Assembly (NCBI GenBank): GCA_029964075.1
Contig: CM057146.1
Coordinates: forward strand, 13,225,501 to 13,289,500
DNA length: 64,000 nucleotides
DNA from: Patiria pectinifera
Taxonomy: Eukaryota; Echinodermata; Asteroidea; Valvatida; Asterinidae
Direction of reading: 5' to 3'
Shown here in pieces: positions 27,201-39,200 of the stretch; positions within the stretch are counted from its first letter, which is position 1; each line of letters begins with the position of its first letter. Both the position numbers and the translations under genes were made by a program. The notes under the pieces were generated by a model, which had not been told where the DNA came from, made no database searches, and was given only the letters and a program-made list of their open reading frames with translations.

Positions 27201-30200
27201 TTCGAGAGTGTTAGCTGTGGTTACACCCGTACAAGTTTTATGATTTAACGTCACTATAGATTCTGAAGAAGAACTCACCAACAACTTGAGTTCTGATCCT
27301 ATTATAAGCGCGAGTATGGCTGGTATGTTGAGCGACGTTTGTTACAAGTACGGAACTTTTATATCACCCCTAGTTGCTACGATTATCACAACAAAACATT
27401 TCAAACTTAATAAACCTAATATAATAAATGGAAGATCAGAAAGCAGCGACAGCAACGCCTGCGGCTCAACCAGCAGAGACAGAGACACCCCAACCGATAA
27501 AAACAATGCCATCACCGACAGTAACGAGAGTGACCAAGACTAAAAATCCTAAACGAATACAGCAGGGTAAAGCTTTAGCCGAGCACAATACACAGATGAA
27601 ATTAAAATTAGCAAAAATGGACGTAACATAGGACGACGCTACGAGCCCACCAGACTACAGCTCTTGGGCGATGTGGGGGGCTATAGCGTTGATAATAGGA
27701 GTGGGGTTGCTGGTATTAAAAAGTAAGGCAACTGCGCCGGTAGTACAGCCAGTGCCGGTAGTAACGCAACCCACTACACCCAGCGCACCCAAAAAGCTAG
27801 ACATGGAATAAACAGCAATTCAAAAATTGTTATATTAAAAACGATGAGTAACTTTGACACCAACGGAATAGCTAATACGATTTATCACGGAGCCGTCATA
27901 TCGGGTCTTTCGATGGGATACGCCATGGTAGGAAATAAACTACTCAAAATGAAAGCGCCGGATTTAGACAAACTAAGCGTAGAAGATATGGGTAAATTGA
28001 CGGTTATTATAAGTGGAGCTCTGGCCACGCAAAATTGGTTGGTGACCCAGGGTATACTACCGGGCAGTATAATGAAAACGGCATAATTTAAATAGGTTTA
28101 TTAAATAAATGGCTGAAGGAGGATTTGACTTTGACCCCGTTGATGATTACGATTACGATGAAGATGATGATGATGTAGCAGAGACCAATCTGGACGACAA
28201 CTTTGATACTCCTGCACCACCAATCCTCACTACCGACATAGATGACGTTTTAGATCAAGGAAGAAGCATGGTCACTAATGTTAGCGTTGATGAGTTTTAC
28301 GAAGCTTATAGGCCTAACATATACAATGAACCAATATCTCCGAGATACGAAAATTCTCATTATTCTCAAAACAGATGGTTTATTTTACAAATCTGATAAA
28401 GGTGATGTTAGGTTGACGGTTAAAAATGACCCAAACAGATTTTTGACTCTGAGGACTATAGAGTTAAATGTAAGAAAGATTGGTTTAAAAGGTAGAGATT
28501 TTATTAGAAACAAATTAGGTTTTACGCATTATGCACATAAAACGCTCAGTGACGATCAAAGTCAACAACTGCGATCGATACAACCCAAGAGTATCCCCAT
28601 GACAGAACTACCCAGCGTCACCGATGAGGTAACCGAGATTATAGACGATTTACAACGCGACACCGGCGCTCAAACAGAAGGATTGAATTACAGAGAACTC
28701 CGGGGTTTAGATAAAAGTCTTCAGACGTTGAGAGGTAACCTAGAACTTAATTTAGCGCGTCTCACTGAACTCGACCGAGAGATTGCAGCCACGAGACAAG
28801 AACTCGACAAATCTCACAGCAAAGAGGGTCGACGAGAGTAGTGAGCGACTTGAACATTGAAAGATCCGCCAGATTAGAAGCCGCAAAAGCTAACGAACGA
28901 GGGCTCAAAAGTCAGATCGCTAGAATCAAAGAAATGATTAACAAAATATTGGGCGTTGACACGACTCTGGCAGAAAAAATTAGAACTCTGTTTAGAGAAC
29001 AAGCTGTGACCGTAGTGAGTATTTTAGCCGCTTTGAGTTTAGCCATCAGCACGATAGTGAGTAGCATCGTCGCTAGCGTGAGAGGTGCGGGTGCCCCAAC
29101 CGCGCCAACACCAACACCAGCACCAACAACTCGCTAATTTTGCATCTGCTCTTAAAAAACTCAGAGTGAGCGCGTTGGGTGCTCTGCCGGGTATCATAGG
29201 CAGCGTACTCAGTTGGATATTTAACGCGCTGAGTAAGTCTGTATCGTGGCTGGCCGAACACGTGTGGGCTGTATTTTTGGGTGTGGGAGCCTTGGTGTTT
29301 GCGTACCTGCAAAAACGATGGTAGTAATAGTTGTAATCAAGTTTAAAAACAAAACAACAACAAAAAATAAGCCTTACCAGCACAAAGTTGGTAAGGCTTA
29401 TTTTTTTTGGGTAAGATTAGAGTGTGACTTATCGCGTTGCCTCGTAAGCCAAAATACCCATACCAACGATAGCCAATATTCCTACCATCAATGATAATTT
29501 TTCGTCTTGGTGAGTTTGTAGTTTCGTGGGCTCCTGGGTTAAAACTGTAGGTGAAGGTGCTGGTGCTGGTGTTGGTGGGGGTGTAGGTGCTGGTGTTGGT
29601 GAGGGTGTAGGTGCTGGTGCTGGTGTTGGTGATACAACATCGTTCGTCATAGGCTCTGGGGTTGTTGGTGGCGTGACGTCATCGGTGTCATCAAAAGAGC
29701 CGTCCGGTTGAGGTTGTGAGTTTAAATCTGGCACCAAACCAGTTTTCATAATCTGAGTAGTGATTTGAAGATTGCTGTTATAGCCGTCGTGCGTTCCAAC
29801 CCTCAAGTTCATATCCGATGGAATTAAATACAATCCCGGTTTCACGACAAAATTTAAAGGCGTTCTGGCATACTGCAAAGAGTCTTGAAATTGATTGATA
29901 CTCGTTTCCATGTCGTCTACTGCATTGATGATATCTACAACGATGACGTTAAATTGTCTCTGAGCATCTAATCCCGTGCCCGGTGATAATACGCTCGTTT
30001 TTGTTTGAGTCTGCGCACCGAAAGATCTGATCGATTCGTTGATCTTTATGATTCCCGCGGGGGTAAACGAACTCGTGTCGGGTATAAAATCTAACCAAGC
30101 CTTTTGTACCGATTCATTTTGTTCGATAAAGGCTACGGTGTAATCGCTGTAACGCCCCGAACCCTTGGGTGGATCTTCCAAACCAAACCCCATTTTAGTT

Positions 30201-33200
30201 CCACCCATCATACTTTTACGATACTGACTATACTCAACATTAAGGTCAGTTGTATCATAATCGTTTCCGGGTACGGGTACGTAAGACGTGTCCCAGTAAT
30301 ACGCTATACCTAAACCGTTAGAGTTTGTGTCTCTCGTCTGTTTAAAAGACTTGTTTTGATCTATGCCAAACAACAAACAGGTATCGGTAAAAGCTCTGAG
30401 ATTATAACTGTTGTCTAGAGCTTTAAATGCGTCATCTCCCGGTACAGGAGTGGCAAAGTCGTACAGGATCTTTCTAACCGTAAAATATAAATGAAAGTTA
30501 AAGATGGCCAAAACGTAACGGTTGCTCGCGTTTAAAAGATCGAATCCAACACCGCAGCCCGTAGTAGCGCAGTAGATCGCAAAATTTAACTGATTTTGAT
30601 AAAACGACATGGGGTGTGATTTCCAACGATCTACATCCTCATCCGTCGTGATGCGAGGCAATTTATAGTCTGAGGTTAAGTCGGGAACAAGGTTAAAAAC
30701 CCGTTGGTATTATTAACTATAACTTCCAGTTCACTGGGTTTAGTGCTGTTTAAAAACTTTGCTTGGGATGCAACTTGATGCTTTAGCTCGTTTGCCTTGG
30801 CTACATTTTGATTTACTTGATGTGTTATCTGATAAGCTATACTTTGTACCTGCTTTTTTAACGACTTAAAATCACTCATTATTTTAGTTTCAGTTTTAAT
30901 ATAAAAAGACTTTAAAATAAATGCATTCGTTTCACTTGTTTCAAAATGAGCAGACGTTTAAATTAGAAGACGTCGTAGATAATTTAAACGGTAAAAAATC
31001 TGTACGCGTAAAAAGGGTAATGTTTAACCCCGGATATTTTTATATTTCCAGCGCCACGGAGATTGATTGGTATACGCAAATAGACGGACAACCAGCTAAA
31101 AGACGTGATGACTCTATAAGACCCAGTGAACTCGACCCAGATGCAGTAATAATAACGGATAGAGAGTACCCCTACAACTTTTTAATTAACGACGAAAATG
31201 ATTTCAATAGAGTTATAAACGACCTTATAGAAGCGTACGAAGAAGATAGACTAGACTCTGCTTTAGAATCGATCCAGGAAAAAACAAATCAAGTAAGTGA
31301 CGCACATGAAGTTGTGTACAATAAAAAACGAGAAGCTTCCCTAAACAGTGTAGAACGCAATACGCTTATATTTTTGTTAAGAAATTTATATGAAAGATAC
31401 CATCAAGTCTCTGAAGGTAAAAAGATAGCGCTAGAATATATCGAAGGTATAATAAGCAAACCTAGGGTGAGAACAATTAGAGGGGCTGGTGTGACAATTC
31501 GGGGAAGTCTTATCGTGTCGGGTGATGATTTAGATTTTATCTCTCCGAGTAATTTAGTGCCGTTACCAGCCGAAGTCGCCGGTTCGGTCACCATACCACC
31601 GGGGTGGTATGACGTCAATTGGTTCGATTTCATTTTAAATTCTATACCCGGGGTAATTTTTGAATATTTAGAGAATCTAAAAAGGTGACGTTGGCGGTAA
31701 CCGACGTGAAACTCAAATTGCGTTTAAACAGAGAAGTTTCTCGATTACTCAATTTACCCAAAGGAAGACTGGTACCCAAAGTGGTGTATACGGGGTCTTA
31801 CGACGTTAATCCGTTTAAATTTTTGTTTATTCACTGCCCGCAATTAAGTATGAGTGAAAACTTTTTTAATGGTCGTCCTTCTGATATCTTAAAAATCATA
31901 CCCGTGGCTACGCGCAAACCCGATATTGATAGAGCTGAGGGATTCAAAAATCTTAAAAACGGTATAATCGACAAACTGACATTTTCTATCAGCAGTGAAA
32001 AAGGACAGGTATTCAACAATAAGGGTGAGGGTATCATTATCGAGTTGGAGATCTTTTAATTTTAAAATCTTTTTATATTAAAACATGAGTAATAATGTAT
32101 TACATGTATCCCCCGATATTTCTGGAGATGTACTCCGATTAAATAGTAACAAAGAAACAAAAGTATACAGACTTAAAAAGATTGAAGAGATTCGATCTTT
32201 AATCTTGAAAGAGAGAGACCACTGAGAGCGCACTTATAAAAAAATAAAGAGAGTGATCGACACTGTTAATTACGTAGAGATAGGATTAGAAGGATTGGGG
32301 GCTGTCAGTATTCCCGCTCTCTTGGGTGTTATATCAGCCCCCGTTGGATTGGTGCTAGAAGGAACGTTTATAGGCGCTTTTGGTGTAGATATTCTGCTTA
32401 GAATCGCGTCTAGGCGATTATCCGCCAAGCTGAAAAAGCACGACCAGATTAAAATATTAGCAGACTCCAAACTTAACACGATTGAAGAATACGTGTCTCA
32501 AGCCATCAACGACAGAGATATATCGCACAAAGAGTTTATATTGATTACGAGAGAGCTCGCAAAATTTAACGAGCTTAAGCAAAAAATTAGAACAAACACC
32601 AGCACAAAGCTTCAAAAAATTAAAAACGATACAGACTTTGAAAAAGAAGTTAAAAAACGGGTAGATGAACGGTTGGCAAAGGAAAAAAATCTCTTATCGA
32701 AAAACTTACAAGTTCAAATTCTTGGTAAATAAACATTATGAAAGCGATCCGCCGAGTTATACCTCTATTTCACCTCTTAGGGCGTCACCCTCAGCCCCGC
32801 GTTTATTGTAGTGGTCATCGTATCTTTTTAGTGCTTTATTAAATTGATTTTGAGTCACTTTAAATAAATCTCTAACTCGTTCTTTGTCTAATCCAACTAC
32901 ATAATAAAAACACGCCGCTATTAACGACCGTTTTACGCATCCGTTTCCCCTCAATGTTTTGTAATTAACGAGCTCGTTATATTTATTGCTTGTTTCTTGG
33001 ACATCTTCTGAGTCTTGCTCTGGACACACAGAAAAAATAAGTTTCTCCACAGTTTTTCTTTTATTTCTTTTTAAAATTGACCAATTGATACGATCTTCTT
33101 GCGCATTTTCTGCCGAAAAATCAAAGTAACGTGAGACTATTTCACCGCACGTTTCACAAACTAAAAAAACATTCTCGATGATTATATGGTGATCGCACTG

Positions 33201-36200
33201 ATCTGTTTTATCAGACAGCTCGAGGTTCATTTATTAAAAATGATTTATTTTTTTAAATAAAGTTTTTAATCATAAAAAACCTCTCTATCCCTTTAGTAAA
33301 GAGATAGTAAGAGCCTGGTCTGGTGCCTAGACAGAGGGAGATATGGGGTTTGTCGCCGTACCCCCTCCCCCACTTATAATATAACAACTCGGAGAGAGAA
33401 GAGATATATTTGGGGAGCTAGAGGGGAGATATATTTGGGGAAGGGGATCTATTTTGGGGAGGGGGATCTATTTCGGAGGGGGAGGGCTAAGTGGGGAGGG
33501 GGAGGGAGGAGGGGGAGGAGGGGCGGGAGGGGGGCGGGCATCATTGGAGAAGGGGGATAATGGGCGGGGTAAAGTCTGGTACCCTCCCCCACTCCTATGG
33601 CAAAGTCTGGTACCCTCCATATATACCTACTCAAGGACATAGTGTCAGCACAGATGTTATAATTAAACATCTACTATCCCCATTTCTGTGATGGGCTCCA
33701 TTCACTACCGAGAAAGAGCGTTTTTTTTTTAGACTATTGAAAGCCCACTGGACAGGACTCACTGCGTACAACTACTGGTTTTTGCACGTACAGGGTGCGT
33801 AAAAAAAAAAGGAAACCCAAATGGCAATCTACTTTTTTTTACTGCATGTATCACTTTCCAGATGTAGGATGTGAAAGCCCAATTAATAAGCTTTCTTTTA
33901 GCAAAAGAATCATTCAGATCGCTCATGTACAATGTCAAGAGTTTATAGTCTTGCCTTGCCTATACGTGGCTACCGGGAGACTTATGGGATTATTGTGATA
34001 TCGTTTTTATGATACTACATGGTTTCAATATGCAGGACTTATCTTATTCTGAATGTACACAAAGCCATAGCGTAAGCATCAGGCGTGAGCGTCAGGCGTG
34101 AGCGTCAGGTGTCGTCGGCAATGTGTTTGAATGTCTCTCCCAGTGGTCTCCTCCAACTCTCCCTTTCTTACCCCTGAGAGCCCATTAGCTCTAGCAAATT
34201 CCACCCTGATGCTGATAGTAACTCACCTTTTCAGGTCAGCCTCTAGCTCAGCTCTCAGGTCTGGCTTGGACAGCTCATAGCCCATGCTGTCGTACCCTTC
34301 CACCAGCCCCATACCTAGCTCACCGGGGACAAACTTGCCGTCAGGTCTTACGCCAACATACAGACGTGACTTGATTGTTTCAATGTGCTCAGCGTGGGTA
34401 GCGTCCGTGCCTGTGGCGACAAATAACAAAGAAGTATTTTGATTAATTCTGTAGACTGTCATGGCATAGTGGTGTGGGGTGTTAAACTAAAGTTATTGCT
34501 GGTAGTTTTACAGACTGTGAGTTTGAGTCTAGCCACTAGTCTTTGCTCCTAACTTTTGTTTCCTGTGCTTTAGAAAGGGTGTGTCAGGTTGAGAGATCAC
34601 AACAAATTTAACAAAAAACTATTCCAGAAGGTAGTTGGACTGAATACCATCTAACCTTGCTCTACTTGACAACAGTTGCACTGGTTTAGTTTCGGGCTAT
34701 GTGGAACCAGCCCAGCAGTGTTGGTAACCATACTGGTAACTGAGAGGCATTTGTATTGCAATTTACAGCAGGGAGCCAGGACTAAGTGGTCTTTTGACAA
34801 AATGAGTGACCACAGTTTAATTAGATCTTGACACAGATTGCAGATTGTTTTGCTCAGTTGCAATTCGCTAAGTACTTCCTGGATCAGTTAACAATAAGCC
34901 TCGTACGTACTGATGACGTCACACTTTGTTCCTGTGTGTGCTTTCCTAAGGTGCTCAGTGGACCGTGGGCCCCCACTGGCTCCATAGGAAAGTGCACATG
35001 TAAACACAGTGTGCCGTCATCAGTACAGAGGCCTATTACCCACATTTTTTTATTAAGGGCTGGATGATTGTATTGATTGTGGGTTTTTTTTTTAATCCTT
35101 CAACAGTCCAGCCAAACTTTAAAAAAAATGCAGATGTAATATAAAGCTCACCGATTCCATGTTTCTCCATGAGTGAGATCAGATCTGCTTCTGTCAGGAG
35201 GGGTGGTGGACTGGTCTCTCCCTCAGCCATCTGTCAAAAACAAAAAGACTTTTGATTGTTAAGTCAAAAGTGGCTATTCAGTGCATGTGTTAACCAGTTG
35301 CAAACGAACTCAGTCTGCTAAACTGTGAAGTGGCTTGTCTGTGTATGTGTGGGTCAGTTGTTCAAAGTAGTTATTCCCTCTCGAAGCAGAGATGTGGCAA
35401 TGCTGCCTCTTATATTTAAAAAAAAAGTTACAGCAAAGTAATACACAATTGGTTTCAAAGGGCTTACCTCAATGGATCTGGGTTGGAAAGTTTCGCCCTG
35501 TTGGAATACCGGTATGACCTTGGCGTTCCACTTGTCGTAGGGGTAGACATCCAGGTAGTTCCTGGCAACAATCATCAGGCCCTGAGCTGTGAACTCCTCA
35601 CTCGCTATCTTGATGAGAACGGTCGTCTCATAGCCTTGGGCATCCTTGTGGAAAGAGGATAAAAGAAAACAATTCACAAGACCAGCTGAGGGTTGATGTG
35701 GATCACAAGTCAATTACAAGTCGGCCACAAGTCAGTCACAAGTCAGTCAGAAGTCAGTCACAAGTAAAACACAAGTGAACTACAAGTCAGTAACAATAAA
35801 GTCAATTTCAAGTTAGTCATTATCCAATCACAGGTCAATCACATGTCAATTACAAGTCAGTCACATGTCAATCACAAGTCAATCACATGTCAATCACATG
35901 TCAATCACATATGTCAATCACATGTCAATCACAGGTCAATCACAGGCCAATCACAGGCCAATCACAGGCCAATCACTTGTCAATTACACGTCAGTCACAT
36001 GTCAATCACACGTCAATCACAAGTTAATCACCTGTCAATTACAAGTCAGTCACATGTTAATCACAAGTCAATTACAAGTCAATACCAGGTCAGATCAAAT
36101 ATCCATCACCTGATCACAAGCCTATCTCAAGTCATGTACAACTGTTTAGTGTTATCCTCAACACACTTTTTATGGCTTTTCTTCTTGCAATTATCAGCCA

Positions 36201-39200
36201 CAACCATAGCTGTTTTGATACTTGTTGTCATAGCATATGCCAAGGCCATTTGGTTTATGTTACATTGATGTTACAATTGCACATGTAGCCAAGCTATTCA
36301 GAAGCAACCTATGTACCTTGGAACAACAAGCCAGGAAATGTTGCACGATGAGCTCGTAGACTTTGTAGTCGTTTCCGTCCAGGGTGTTGGTGTATTTGAT
36401 GGGGTGGATCGGAGGATGGGCGTTGTCGGTCTTGTTGCCCTGACGAGGGGTGGGACCGTCCTGGAGGATCCCTGCAGCAAACGCTGTTCCAAGAAAGAAA
36501 AAAATCATTCAGTGTTGTAGTTAAGTTTATCTGAAGTCCATCACAAGTCAAGTCACAAGTAACAAGGGATGAGCAAAAAAAAAAAAGGAAAAGCTTTTGT
36601 CACAATTAATTTGAAAAGTTTGTGGCTTGACATGATACTGGAGGACTTGTGATCACTTGTGATGACCCAACTACCCCAATGGACTCCGTATCAGATCTGT
36701 TCACAGCAGACCAGTCTCTGTTATAAGCTTAGAACAATATGGTATTGCATATGGCGTTCAACAATGTTCTTGAAGAATACTAAATTTGACAAATTATTTT
36801 TTTGCAATAATTGCATGAATTTACATTATTCCACATAGCAAAAGCTGACTTACGGAGTTAAGGAACTTGGCTGCCATAATAATAAGGAGTTTGATGGGAA
36901 TTTCCCTGTTTTTTTCTCCCAAAAGGGTTTTTCACGGATTTTTCGCCCCTCCCGTATTCAGCAAATGTATAGAAATATATTTTCCTGTTGTCACAAGAAA
37001 TGTCCAAATTCTTCCTGTTCATTTAATTCCCTTTAGGCCTTCAGAAAAGTCTGTTAGCGATGTCGTTTCAAACTGTACAAGTTTCTTTGTAATAGTTGTA
37101 CAATATTTATAAAAATTGTTTTACAATCATGCAGTAATCCCATATGCTTTTATTTTATTTCATTGTGTTGTATTGTATCTGTAATGTACATGTATTGTAT
37201 TTGTACACATGTAGTCATTTGTAGTGTATGCAGGGCCTCAATGGAAACCAGTTTTAAACTGTTTGGGCATACCCCTGGTAAAGAAATGTAATAAATAAAT
37301 AAATAAATAAATGAAAAGGACAATTTCTGAGTGCCAGTTACAGGATGATGTTGTTATTTGGACAATATGCGAAAAAACAAACCTCCAGTTAATGACAACA
37401 AATTACAAAGGGTATGTAACGTGGTAAAACGTGCTCAGCGAAAACGTAAGGCTGAGCGTGAAATTTTTTTTTTTTTGCTTATCTGAGAGGAGCTACTTAC
37501 GTCCCCATCTCTGATCCTGAGTCTGTTCCTGAATCAACTCTGGGAGGTTGAAATCCTTGGGGAACATGTTGGTCTCTGTACGAGGATAACTGATGAACCT
37601 GCAGAAAAGAAAATGACGTTAACTTTTCTGCTTTCAGTGAACATCGTGCACCAACTTGAGGTGATAAACCTTCAAACAAATTTCCACAACCAAAATAAAA
37701 AAGGTTATTATTTCCAAGGAGTATTCCTAACTCCTTGACAAAATGCTCAACTGTGCAAGAAACCAACGATATATCCTTTCCTCAATCCTATAAAATCCTT
37801 CACACCTCCTGGCGGAGTTTGAAGGAACATAGGAGGCTTTGCATTTTTACCACTAAGAGGCATCAAGATTACTATGAGAGACATCACGAGGAGAGATCAC
37901 TCACCCCTTGGTATACAGCTTCTCAGCAATTTTCATAGTCTCCTTGGCACCAACTCGCAGCTTGCGAGATGACAACTTCTCCAGTTCCTACAAGTCAGAG
38001 GGACAAAGCTTTAATGTATAAATTTGATTGAATATCCTTCTCATTGCATGCTTTACTTTAACCACATCTGGTGAGTAGTAATCTGTTTCCCATTTTCCAT
38101 ATTGCACTTTGGATTTTATGGATTTAGCAGTTCACCAGGGGGGTGGTTAAAAATTCCCCGCCCACAAACTAGACTAATGGCAAATTCAATGCCCAACTTC
38201 AGCAGAACCCAATTTCACTATGAAGCACATAAGCCCTTTTCACACTAGAGCCTGTGAAACCCAGGTTGAACTCAACCCTGGGCGAACCCAGTGCAGCCCC
38301 TGGTTGAGTTTTTTATTTTTCAACCCCGTGTTCAACCCTGCATAGTTTCACACTTGTTTCATGCAAATCAAGCTTATCATGCTCAGTTACTACTGTTTTG
38401 AACCCTGGCAAGAATTTCCACTCTGGTTGAAAATCTCAACCCTGGTCTGGAGCAGGGTTGAGTTCAACCCGGGGCGAAATCAATCTCGGGGTTGACGCAG
38501 GGTTGACACAAGGTTGACGCACGCATAGGGTTGAAATTCTTCAAGTGTGAAACAATGCATGTTTTCAACCCTGCGTCAACCCCGAGATTTGTCTAGTGTG
38601 AAAAGAGAATTCATTTAAAATGCAAATATCAGCTGAGCACCAGTTAAAAGTAAGGCCAAAAAAAAAAAGTCTCCGGTTTCTGGTATGGAGCTTGCCCCAA
38701 AAGTGGTGCGGCGACGCGGGTTTTTTTTTTTTTTGGCTTCAAATGTCGGCTGATGACTGCAAATGGTGCCCGACTAAACTTAGTGCAAATATATGGGAGT
38801 CCAGAGAGGCCACATAAATCTTATTCTCGATCATAACCCCATCTAAAAACACGTTAAAATTGTGCAGCAGCAGAATTCCAGTCAAACCAGTGAGTTTGGC
38901 GGTTTTGAAACATCATCTTGTATTGAAAAAAAAACTTTTTCATTTTGCCGACGCGCATGGCTACGGCGACGCTCGCGCATACCAGAAACCGGAGACTTTT
39001 TTTTTTTGGCCTAATACAAGTAGCATGACATTTTGACTGGTAACCTATTGCTGCTAAGCCACTAGTTATCTACGCGTAGCCAACTTGTATTGCACTCACC
39101 ACAGTGTCCATGGGTAGAGGTCTCCATTTGCTCTTGCTCCTGCTGCTGACGTCAGTGACTGTTGCCATAGGGTCATCCAGACAGACTTGTAGCAGTACCT

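Larger units (their letters stand above)
21984..33631 (+). mobile_element. Virus-like element, copy 1 (Polinton/adintovirus relative), in TOP3A intron 14
   Basis: An 11.65-kb fossil bounded by inverted repeats starting AGT and by a 5-bp duplication CAAGG (21979-21983 and 33632-33636). Parts in order are a family B polymerase remnant, a capsid-like protein, a packaging ATPase, small membrane proteins, an acidic coiled protein, structural-like proteins on both strands and a TFIIB-like factor. No integrase or protease is recognised. It is broken, with roughly six to eight visible breaks, while some parts look whole. Removing it leaves an intron of about 860 bp. It looks young, judged by the intact target duplication and near-identical blocks shared with copy 2. 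Confidence 0.85.

Noticed and set aside
21984-33631. LTR retrotransposon or retrovirus
   Set aside because: Ends are inverted and not direct repeats, and no reverse transcriptase, gag or primer-binding site is seen.
35843-36268. 141-residue open frame in the 10-bp minisatellite
   Set aside because: The repeat word has no stop in this register. No protein-like features.
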